Of a DNA stretch of 29,749 nt, positions 15,212 through 22,266 are shown piece after piece. A program made the translations under genes and the position numbers. The stretch spans positions 1 through 29,749 of the forward strand of contig JAVKEP010000026.1 in assembly GCA_040221375.1 (NCBI GenBank), given 5' to 3'. The stretch's first letter is position 1; each line of letters begins with the position of its first letter. A model generated the notes under the pieces. It was not told where the DNA came from and ran no database searches. It saw only the letters and a list, made by a program, of their open reading frames with translations. This stretch comes from SHAN690 sp040221375 (GTDB taxonomy: Bacteria; Bacteroidota; Bacteroidia; Flavobacteriales_G; Salibacteraceae).

Positions 15212-18030
15212 TTCAATACACGCTTTGAATGTACTCGGCCGTCGGTGGCAATCAAATTCAATTGGTAAACCCCACTCGATAGCATACCCATGTCTACGAT
15301 CGTCTGCATGGGCTCCAGATTTCCGTTCGCAATGAACCGACCGCTGATGTCAATCAATCTCCAGTGGGTAAACCCACCTTGTTGTTCAACGACCAACAAG
15401 TCTGACACTGGGTTCGGAAATACCGCAATGTTTTGTTCTAGAAATGCTTTCATTCCCAAAGCATAGACGTTGATTTGCTCGCTGTAGTGAGTACAAGAAT
15501 TGCTGTCTTCATAGGCAGCCTGATAGATTCCTGGCAAAGGCTGTTCGATCCAATATGGCTGTTCAACCTCGATCGGCTCTTCGTTAAAATACCAATAGGT
15601 TTTCTCGACAAGCGAAGTATCAATTATCAGCCTCAATACTCCATCTTCTTGAAGGTGCAACGAAGGCTGGAATCCGGATGGATAGAACGAAACATCCACG
15701 GTATCTGAAATCGCTTGGCACTGAAAAATGTTCGAAACAACACAGGCATAAGCACCTCCGGTCGTGACTTCAATGCTTTGCTTAAAGGAGCCGTTGTTCC
15801 AAGCATATGAACCAAAGGATTCTGGGACTCGAATCGATATGGTATCCCCGGCACATGCTGGATTAGCACCGACGATCTCCAGGTTTGGAGAAACAGGACT
15901 TGGTCGTTTGATCGCAATCAGCGTATCAGAATATCCTTTACAGCCCTTTCCATCTTCAACTTCTGCATAATAGCTGCCCGAGGCATCGATCTGAATGGAA
16001 GCTGAATTCTCACCTGTGCTCCATGCAATTGATCCGTAATTCTCGTTCAAGGACAACGCCAATGCTTCACCATCACAAAATTCTTTGTCGTCGTACACAA
16101 GACTAGGTGAGGGCGTCGTGGAAGTTAAGGTATTGAGTGCATCCACCTTCCCATAGCCCCATTGATGATTGGGCAAAGATCCGGTGAACGCGTCTTCATC
16201 GAAGGTGCTGCTCGTAACGGCCGCTTTGAAGTCTGACCAGTTAGCTTGCGGACATTTCTCTAAGAATAATGCGCCTATCCCTGCCACCACTGGTGAAGCG
16301 CTTGAGGTCCCTCCTGCCCTGTGATGCATACCTCCGATTCCTACCCGGTCACGTGAGCTCGGATTGGATAATAAGTTCTCTAACTGAAAGAAGGCTCCCG
16401 CAGTTAGGGTATTATCGCCAGGGGCCGTGACTTCCGGTTTGATGCTTCCCGTTCTCGCAGGTCCCAAGCTGCTGTTTTCAGCTATGTTTCCAGCCGTTTG
16501 ACCAGCAATCGTTACGAGATTGTTGTCTACATCCGTATATGTCGTCCTATTCGTCATATTTCCGACCGTAATGACCTTGTCAGAACACGCCCAAGCGCCT
16601 ACTATGCTCTGTTGGATGTCGGGGAATTTATACCCTGACATTGCCGGGTACTCACCGGTGGAAGGTAAATTTTGATAGAGAATGTCCCTCGATCCTAACC
16701 AACCAGCTGACCATAAATCAAAACGCCCCTGACCAGTGACCATAAGCCGATAGTTATAGTTGATCGAATCAATGAGGTCGATCAAGATGGTGAGATGGTA
16801 GGTCCCATTCAATGAATCACCATAGGTCTCAACCCTTCCTAAAAAATTTCCGTTCTCGCTGACCAATGAATCCTCATAAATAACATTGATTCGGTTGAGA
16901 ATGCTGTCGAATGGTGTGTTTCCGCGGAACTCAAATTCGGGAACCAATTGATCAGCTCCGATTGCAAAATGAAGTCGTTCCATGTCACCTACGTCACCAT
17001 AGAGTTGGAGGTAGATGATTCCGTTTCCCGGCTGGGCACCAGATTGCACGCGAAACCAGGTAAACGTCGTATCTGAACTGGCCTCGTACCCGAGGTGATA
17101 TGGATCCTGATCGCCAGAGTTTCCAGCAGCGCACACCATGATTCTTCCCGGTTGCGCGGTGATGTTTTCTTCGATTGCAATTGTCGCCAAGTCACGGGCG
17201 TCGTGCGAACCCAGGTAGGTGCCGATACTTGCGTTGATCACACACGGCCTGCCCAGTGCTTCCGCCTTCGAAAAAATGTAGTCGACCGCATCGGCTACTG
17301 TGCTTGTCCAACCGACTGCACTAAAATTGGAAGCGACAACAATCAGTTCTGCTCCTGGAGCCATGCCTTTGTACCCCGGGTATGAACTTCCATCGCCAGC
17401 TGCTATGCCAGCTGTGTTCGTTCCATGACCGTACCAAACCGGTTGATCACCGTGCGGACAAATGCTATCGTTGATCTCAGTACTGTCCCACACCTGACCG
17501 TAGCCATAAGAAGGGGTACGCTGGCTTACTTGCATGGTTTGATCCCAGACTTCGATGATCCGGGTGTTCCCATTGGGGTATTGAAAATCCGGATGATTCA
17601 ATTCAATGCCCGCATCGATGACGCCTACGATAACACCCGTTCCGGTATATGAAGATGGCAGTCCGTGGCCACCTTGATGCACTTGGTCAACCCGCACGTG
17701 TTCCCTCGAACTGGACAAAAGTGGTTGCCCAGTAGAACCGTCAAAATGAATAAAATCAACGCAACCCGCTGTGTCTAAAGCAAGTACTTCATGTGCGCGA
17801 ATGACTATGGCATCATAGTCCTTTACCGGGTATTTTATCGTGCCGCCCAATTCCTCAACAAGCTTCGAAATCTTGGTTCGATCTCCCTTTACGTACAGGT
17901 GAATCAAGGATTCAGAATGCGCAGAAGTCAACGCCGTCCTCAAGTCGAGCGGTAATTTACTCGGTCGCACAGATTGCCCCATAACTGCGCCGCTGAGAAG
18001 GAGAACGAACAAATGAATGATATGCTTCAT
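15208..18030 (-). CDS. Secreted subtilisin-family (S8) protease with Ig-like repeats and T9SS type A sorting domain
   Basis: A 940-residue secreted protease. Signal peptide to about residue 18 (VMGQ). A short propeptide-like region precedes catalytic Asp139 (VGVIDAGIELNHPDF), His202 (YGHGTNTAG), Asn304 (CAAGNSGD) and Ser576 (GGTSSASP). The Asn-Ser distance is long, with an insertion of about 200 residues. Ig-like units with W-S-T-G-E-N and W-N-N-G cores follow (about 635-770). The last 73 residues (V-F-P-N-P-V) are a type A T9SS domain. All four key catalytic residues are present. Its start overlaps the stop of the HsdR_N gene (ATGA), and its stop overlaps the start of the second subtilase. 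The two subtilases differ in architecture, so they are not a recent duplication. Confidence 0.92.
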   Translation of the reverse strand: MKHIIHLFVLLLSGAVMGQSVRPSKLPLDLRTALTSAHSESLIHLYVKGDRTKISKLVEELGGTIKYPVKDYDAIVIRAHEVLALDTAGCVDFIHFDGSTGQPLLSSSREHVRVDQVHQGGHGLPSSYTGTGVIVGVIDAGIELNHPDFQYPNGNTRIIEVWDQTMQVSQRTPSYGYGQVWDSTEINDSICPHGDQPVWYGHGTNTAGIAAGDGSSYPGYKGMAPGAELIVVASNFSAVGWTSTVADAVDYIFSKAEALGRPCVINASIGTYLGSHDARDLATIAIEENITAQPGRIMVCAAGNSGDQDPYHLGYEASSDTTFTWFRVQSGAQPGNGIIYLQLYGDVGDMERLHFAIGADQLVPEFEFRGNTPFDSILNRINVIYEDSLVSENGNFLGRVETYGDSLNGTYHLTILIDLIDSINYNYRLMVTGQGRFDLWSAGWLGSRDILYQNLPSTGEYPAMSGYKFPDIQQSIVGAWACSDKVITVGNMTNRTTYTDVDNNLVTIAGQTAGNIAENSSLGPARTGSIKPEVTAPGDNTLTAGAFFQLENLLSNPSSRDRVGIGGMHHRAGGTSSASPVVAGIGALFLEKCPQANWSDFKAAVTSSTFDEDAFTGSLPNHQWGYGKVDALNTLTSTTPSPSLVYDDKEFCDGEALALSLNENYGSIAWSTGENSASIQIDASGSYYAEVEDGKGCKGYSDTLIAIKRPSPVSPNLEIVGANPACAGDTISIRVPESFGSYAWNNGSFKQSIEVTTGGAYACVVSNIFQCQAISDTVDVSFYPSGFQPSLHLQEDGVLRLIIDTSLVEKTYWYFNEEPIEVEQPYWIEQPLPGIYQAAYEDSNSCTHYSEQINVYALGMKAFLEQNIAVFPNPVSDLLVVEQQGGFTHWRLIDISGRFIANGNLEPMQTIVDMGMLSSGVYQLNLIATDGRVHSKRVLK

Positions 18031-18488
18031 GCGAATGAGGGCAATGCTTTTATATAGACGATGCTTCCAGCCTTCGGGCGAACTTCAGCATAAATATGCT
18101 TCCGTCCATTCGTCATCACCAAGTACCGCGAACCGCTTATTGAAAAATACGTGGCTATCTGTAAAAATACATCTTCGTTCAACGCCACATCCGGCGCTTT
18201 GCACTCCACTAAAATGTTTGGCTTTCCATTTTCGTCGATGAAACCAATGTCCGGTCGTTTTTGGATGCCGTGATAGTTCAATGCGTATTCGATCTGAATA
18301 CGTCCTTTTGGATAGCCCAAGTGATCGACCAAAAAATGGATAAAATGCTGACGTACCCATTCTTCTGGTGTCAACACCACATATTTCATTCGAAAGTCGT
18401 CATGGATGTGGATAACCTCATCTATGATTCTAACTTTGGCGTCGAACACGGGCAGATCAAGGGGCGGATATTTTTTCGGATCGATCAC
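18027..18488 (-). CDS. HsdR N-terminal-type (PD-(D/E)xK) protein
   Basis: A 153-residue protein from a GTG start. It matches the HSDR_N_2 family, the N-terminal nuclease-like domain of type I restriction subunits standing alone. It has PD-(D/E)xK residues: Asp80 in RPDIGF, Glu95 and Lys97 in VECKAP. The segment TPEEWVRQHF near residue 40 is a family hallmark. In Bacteroidota it occurs beside holA and without hsdM/hsdS, so it is not a restriction enzyme; the function is unproven. The frame is open to 18656, but that would run over holA; the GTG at 18488 leaves a 24-nt gap and fits the family length. Its stop overlaps the subtilase start by 4 nt. Confidence 0.8.
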   Translation of the reverse strand: MIDPKKYPPLDLPVFDAKVRIIDEVIHIHDDFRMKYVVLTPEEWVRQHFIHFLVDHLGYPKGRIQIEYALNYHGIQKRPDIGFIDENGKPNILVECKAPDVALNEDVFLQIATYFSISGSRYLVMTNGRKHIYAEVRPKAGSIVYIKALPSFA

Positions 18489-18512
18489 ATCTAAACGATA
18501 AGCGGTTGTCGC

Positions 18513-19532
18513 ATGGCGAATGTAAAGGAGTACTTGGACATCATGAAAGAAATGAAGGCTGGGAATTTCCAACCCGTCTATCTTCTGCATGGTGAAGAAC
18601 CCTACTACATTGATAAGATCAGCAAGTTCATCGAAGATCATGCGATTGAGGAGCACGAACGGGACTTCAATCTAAATATCTTCTACGGCAGGGACTTGAA
18701 CATGGCGACCTTGTTGGAGACGCTAAAGCGTTTTCCGATGATGGCGCAACGGCAAGTAGTGATACTGCGGGAAGCGCAAGACTTCAAAGAGAAATGGACC
18801 GACCTAGAAAGCTACTTCGTTCAGCCGGTAGACTCTACTGTTTTTGTTATCGACTTTAAGTACAAGAAGGTAGATGGTCGCTTAAAATGGGTTGATAACG
18901 CCAAAAAGAATGGGGTCTTGTTCTATTCCTCGAAGCACTATGACAATGACCTTCCTCGCGTCATCGAGGAACTGGCAAAATCCATGAAGTATAGGATCAA
19001 CCCGCACGCATCGCACCTAATGGCAGAGCACTTGGGAAACGACCTCGAAAAGATCGAAGGTGAGTTACACAAACTCACGATAAATGTTCCCTTGTCCCAA
19101 GAAATCGGCGTTGACGATGTAAAAAAACACATTGGCATAAGCCGAGAATTCAGTCAGTTCGACTACGTCGACGCGCTCAGTGAACGAAACATTGCCAAAA
19201 GCTTTCACATCGCATATCAAATAGGCAGAAACGACAAGAACACCCCAATGGTGTTGGTGATTTCAGCGCTGTACGCCCATTTCAGCAAGGTGATGATGTA
19301 TCACTCCCTAAGTGACAAATCACCCGTAAACTTAGTACGTTCGATACCTGGCGTCAGAAGCCCATACTTTGCTGGCAAACTGATCGCCTCGGCTCCAAAA
19401 TACCCCTTTCCAAAAACGGCGCAAATCATCGAAAAATTGAGAGAAGTGGATGCGAGGTTCAAGGGCGTGGATTCCTCACCCATAAGCTCGGTCGAACTTC
19501 TAAAAGAGCTGACCTATTTCATCCTAAACTAG
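18513..19532 (+). CDS. holA: DNA polymerase III subunit delta
   Basis: A 339-residue HolA protein. The N-terminal region has K-A-G-N-F-x-P-V-Y-L-L-H-G-E-E-P-Y-Y (about 16-33) and R-F-P-M-M-A-Q-R-Q-V-V (about 74-84), typical of the delta clamp-loader subunit. The later E-L-x-K-L segment near 190 and the C-terminal helical domain agree with family length. The delta subunit opens the beta sliding clamp during replication. It is divergent from the HsdR_N gene and its stop shares the CTAG palindrome at 19529-19532 with the rsmG stop, a 4-nt convergent overlap. Confidence 0.93.
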   Translation: MANVKEYLDIMKEMKAGNFQPVYLLHGEEPYYIDKISKFIEDHAIEEHERDFNLNIFYGRDLNMATLLETLKRFPMMAQRQVVILREAQDFKEKWTDLESYFVQPVDSTVFVIDFKYKKVDGRLKWVDNAKKNGVLFYSSKHYDNDLPRVIEELAKSMKYRINPHASHLMAEHLGNDLEKIEGELHKLTINVPLSQEIGVDDVKKHIGISREFSQFDYVDALSERNIAKSFHIAYQIGRNDKNTPMVLVISALYAHFSKVMMYHSLSDKSPVNLVRSIPGVRSPYFAGKLIASAPKYPFPKTAQIIEKLREVDARFKGVDSSPISSVELLKELTYFILN

Positions 19533-20164
19533 TCGGTCAGGTCTATCCAAGCTACTTTCTTGGTTTCGAAGAATGAATCGTTAAACCATGCCGACATTTC
19601 CCAGACGCGGTAGGGCTTCATCAACCCTTCGATTTCTTCTTCAAAGTCACCGCCCTTGATGTAGATGAGACCATTCTGAATTGGATGCGTGCTTTTCTGA
19701 TTTATCTTTCCCTTGAGCCATTCTTCCATGCGCGGAAGGGCAGTGACCGCCCTGCTGACGGCGAAGTCGAACCGTTCTCGAAGGTCCTCTACCCTGCAAT
19801 GGCTCGTTCGTACGTTCGGTAGTCCTAATTGAGTCACGATCTCTGAGACAACCCGCACTTTTTTACCGATCGAGTCAACCAAAAGGAACTCAGATTCTGG
19901 AAATAGTATGGCAAGTGGAATTCCAGGCAGCCCTCCGCCTGTACCATAGTCTAACACCTTCGTTCCCGGATTGAATGAAATGACCTTCGCAATGCCAAGG
20001 GAATGCAAAATGTGCTCCTCCCAAATCCTGTCCTCGTTCTTTCTTGAAATAAGATTGACGTTTTGGTTATGTGAGCGTAACTCCTCGACGAAGCGCTCTA
20101 ACAAATCGAGTTTCTTTTCAGAGATCGCAGGAAAATGTTGTGAAATGATTGATTTACCCGACAT
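19529..20164 (-). CDS. rsmG: 16S rRNA (guanine527-N7)-methyltransferase
   Basis: A 211-residue RsmG (GidB) methyltransferase. The N-terminal helical part has NLISRKNEDRIWEEHILHSL, and the SAM-binding loop is VLDYGTGGGLPGIPLAI at about 70-86. Acidic V-D-S at 96-98 ends the second strand of the Rossmann fold. The length agrees with the family. It methylates G527 of 16S rRNA using SAM. It starts 3 nt after the sigma-factor stop, so it is probably the last gene of a minus-strand operon, and it overlaps holA convergently. Confidence 0.93.
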   Translation of the reverse strand: MSGKSIISQHFPAISEKKLDLLERFVEELRSHNQNVNLISRKNEDRIWEEHILHSLGIAKVISFNPGTKVLDYGTGGGLPGIPLAILFPESEFLLVDSIGKKVRVVSEIVTQLGLPNVRTSHCRVEDLRERFDFAVSRAVTALPRMEEWLKGKINQKSTHPIQNGLIYIKGGDFEEEIEGLMKPYRVWEMSAWFNDSFFETKKVAWIDLTD

Positions 20165-20167
20165 CGA

Positions 20168-20770
20168 TCAGAAGTGCTTGCCTTTATGCTTGATGATTTC
20201 GAACATCAATTCTCGTGCTCTAAAAAGCTGCGCCTTGACCGTGCCCAACGGCAAATCCATTTCCTCAGCGATTTCGTCGTAGCTGTATTCCTTCAAGTAA
20301 CGCAGCTCTACCAGTTGCTTGTATTTAGGTTTTAGGGCGTTGATGATCTTATGAATTTCTTCGATGCGCTGTCCCTTCATAAAGGCTTGCTCTGGATTCA
20401 AGCCTTCCGATTTGACGTCAAATGTGCTTCTGCCTTCATCGTCATCCATTTCTTGATCGATGGAAAAAGTGGACGCCTTCTTCTTCTTCCGGATAAAATC
20501 AATGGCATTGTTTGAAGCAATTCTAAAGAGCCAAGTACTGAAAGCGTATTCAGGGTTAAACGAGGGCAAACGTTTGAATGCTTTACCGAACGCTTCAATG
20601 GTCAAATCTTCGGCATCGTCAGCGTTGCGAACCATCTTCATCATCATGTAATAGATGTTCTCACGATACGTCTCAAGCAACTCAGTGTAGGCGGATTGGT
20701 CTCCTTTCAAAGCACGATCAACCCATGCTTGATCACGCTGCGCGCTTGATCCTATTGGTCGTTCTTCCAT
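20168..20770 (-). CDS. ECF-type RNA polymerase sigma factor
   Basis: A 200-residue group 4 (ECF) sigma-70 factor. Region 2 (about 15-95) has the D-A-E-D-L-T-I-E-A-F segment and the F-S-T-W-L-F-R-I-A-S-N-x-A-I-D promoter-melting segment. A charged, acidic linker (DQEMDDDEG) leads to region 4 (about 130-190) with L-P-x-x-x-K-x-L-V-E-L-R-Y and the helix-turn-helix DEIAEEMDLPLGTVKAQLFRAR. No anti-sigma gene is adjacent, so regulation may be through transcription or coupling with the membrane glycosyltransferase. The start ATG at 20770 overlaps the upstream gene by 19 nt. A longer start (20788) is possible, but 20770 gives the normal family size. Confidence 0.9.
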   Translation of the reverse strand: MEERPIGSSAQRDQAWVDRALKGDQSAYTELLETYRENIYYMMMKMVRNADDAEDLTIEAFGKAFKRLPSFNPEYAFSTWLFRIASNNAIDFIRKKKKASTFSIDQEMDDDEGRSTFDVKSEGLNPEQAFMKGQRIEEIHKIINALKPKYKQLVELRYLKEYSYDEIAEEMDLPLGTVKAQLFRARELMFEIIKHKGKHF

Positions 20771-21873
20771 GCCTTTTCCTTCTTCCATATCGAGGCAATC
20801 GAAATTAATGCATTCAGCCAAGACGCAGGGTACTCCCAACACCAAAGTTGACTCAAGGATTCGTGCCGACCAGCTAAATTTTTGATACTCTGAAAGTTAC
20901 TGGCAGAAAGTAGCGTACGAATAACCAATAAACTCAGAAGTACAAGCATAACCATGCCTCCGATCCATGCGGCGAAAACAACAACCAAGGGCATGAGCAG
21001 AAGAGTACAATCGTAGAGGACTAAGCCCCCTTTCACCACGGGAGGGTACAAAGGCGCTGATCCCAAATGCCTTTTCTTTTGGTGCAACCAGTCTGATAGC
21101 GACACCGGTGGCTTTGAAAAGGTAACGGCTGACGGACAAGCACATATTACTGTTCCTGGTGTGAATGTCTGAAGCAATAAATCGTCTGATCCTGAGGGTA
21201 GCTGAGGATGCGCATCAAATCCACCCGATCTGATAAATGCTGGCCGTGTGTATCCCATGGACCGTCCAACGCACATGTAAGGCATGCCCAAACCAACCGC
21301 CGCGTGATACATCGCTGATACCCGAATCGTCTCTGACGCGTAACACCGCGAATGAACGTGCGCCGAAGGAAGGTACAAGCCTGTACCGACGACCACCTCT
21401 GCACCGGCATTAAAACTTTCTCCGAAGCGTTTGAGCCAATCCACATCTTGAGGCCAGCAATCACCATCGGTAAATACCAAGAGGTCATGCTTCGCCGCTT
21501 CGATCCCGGTTTGAAGAGCAGCTTTTTTTCCGTTAAGCCTTTTCCGATGCTCACTTTTTGTTTGCACAATCCTGACATTTGGCTTTCTAAGCGCGAATGC
21601 CTGAAGTACTTCGCGGGTGCCATCCGTCGAACCATCGTCGACGAAGAGCACTTCGGCATTTGGGTAATCTTGTTGAGCGATGGCATCCAGTAGCGGAGCG
21701 AGATTGTTCGCTTCATTCTTGACCGCGATGACCACGGAAAGTGCCGGTAGCATTCCACATCGATCAGACGCATGGCTTCGAATGGCTCGGTTGAGTCCGA
21801 TCCGTAGGACCAGCACTGCCGCAATCTGAAAGAACACAGCTGTGAAAGCAAACAAGACGAAAAATTCAATCAT
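20752..21873 (-). CDS. GT2-family membrane glycosyltransferase
   Basis: A 373-residue family 2 glycosyltransferase. One membrane segment lies at about 3-24, the GT-A domain carries VVIAVKNEANNL, DDGSTDGT and the metal-binding TDGDCWP (DxD-like), then GSDD and Q-K-K-R-H, which match the acceptor-binding D-D and Q-x-x-R-W family pattern. Two or three hydrophobic segments near the C-terminus anchor it in the inner membrane. It adds a sugar from a nucleotide donor to a lipid or glycan acceptor; the products cannot be predicted. The start ATG 21873 overlaps the upstream stop by 4 nt (ATGA). Confidence 0.88.
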   Translation of the reverse strand: MIEFFVLFAFTAVFFQIAAVLVLRIGLNRAIRSHASDRCGMLPALSVVIAVKNEANNLAPLLDAIAQQDYPNAEVLFVDDGSTDGTREVLQAFALRKPNVRIVQTKSEHRKRLNGKKAALQTGIEAAKHDLLVFTDGDCWPQDVDWLKRFGESFNAGAEVVVGTGLYLPSAHVHSRCYASETIRVSAMYHAAVGLGMPYMCVGRSMGYTRPAFIRSGGFDAHPQLPSGSDDLLLQTFTPGTVICACPSAVTFSKPPVSLSDWLHQKKRHLGSAPLYPPVVKGGLVLYDCTLLLMPLVVVFAAWIGGMVMLVLLSLLVIRTLLSASNFQSIKNLAGRHESLSQLWCWEYPASWLNALISIASIWKKEKAWKNDQ

Positions 21874-22148
21874 CGATATAGTAAGAGGTAGGCAATCACT
21901 GCCAACAGACACGCGATGATAAAGACCGTTCTGTTCGAACGGCGTCGACCCCGTTCGCCCGCTCCCGATCTCCAGGCTGATTGCATTCGGCTGCGCAACG
22001 CACGTTCGCTGCTCCGTCCTGAATCGGCTTCCACTTCCCGTCTGACCGCTTCAATGCGCGCTTGAAGCTGTTCTTTACGCTCATTGTAAAAACGGGGTTT
22101 AAAGTCAAATCGCTTCGGCTTGGATTGCTTGAACAGAAAACGAATCAT
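21870..22148 (-). CDS. Small Bacteroidota membrane protein with FxPRFY motif
   Basis: A 92-residue protein. The N-terminal part has F-D-F-K-P-R-F-Y, a motif of small Bacteroidota proteins sometimes mis-annotated as a riboflavin synthase beta subunit (I see no enzyme motif here). A charged region (about 22-70) probably forms a helix, followed by one membrane segment at about 74-90 (FIIACLLAVIAYLLLY) near the C-terminus. The function is unknown. It is the first gene of the GT2-sigma-rsmG run. The ATG lies 4 nt from a perfect -7 box, and its stop overlaps the GT2 start. Confidence 0.78.
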   Translation of the reverse strand: MIRFLFKQSKPKRFDFKPRFYNERKEQLQARIEAVRREVEADSGRSSERALRSRMQSAWRSGAGERGRRRSNRTVFIIACLLAVIAYLLLYR

Positions 22149-22152
22149 GACT

Positions 22153-22160
22153 CAAAGTTA
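22153..22160 (-). promoter_or_regulatory. -7 promoter box for the small membrane protein / GT2 / sigma operon
   Basis: The minus strand reads TAACTTTG (complement of 22153-22160), a perfect TAnnTTTG, four nt before the ATG at 22148. The -33 region is poor. The same 4-nt spacing to the start codon occurs at hslR. Confidence 0.45.
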
Positions 22161-22266
22161 AAAGGATTTCTTGGCCTCGGCTTTGTAACATCTCAATGAT
22201 GAAAAGTAGGTTAAACTTCAAGTTCACTGGGCAGTCAACAAAGTATCTTCACGCTCAAGAATTTAC

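Noticed and set aside
18431..18438. TAACTTTG as a promoter for holA
   Set aside because: A perfect -7 box, but it is 74 nt before the ATG, inside the coding region of another gene and has no -33 match, so chance is likely.
18027..18488. A type I restriction-modification system
   Set aside because: The PD-(D/E)xK domain is alone: no methylase, specificity or helicase gene is within the window, and this family member is a common companion of holA.
18489..18656. N-terminal extension of the HsdR_N-type protein into holA
   Set aside because: The extension runs over the start of holA and has no family similarity; the GTG at 18488 fits the usual beginning of the family.
21870..22148. Naming the 92-residue membrane protein as riboflavin synthase beta subunit
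   Set aside because: I recall this label on similar small proteins, but there is no lumazine-binding motif and the protein is mostly a charged helix plus one membrane segment.
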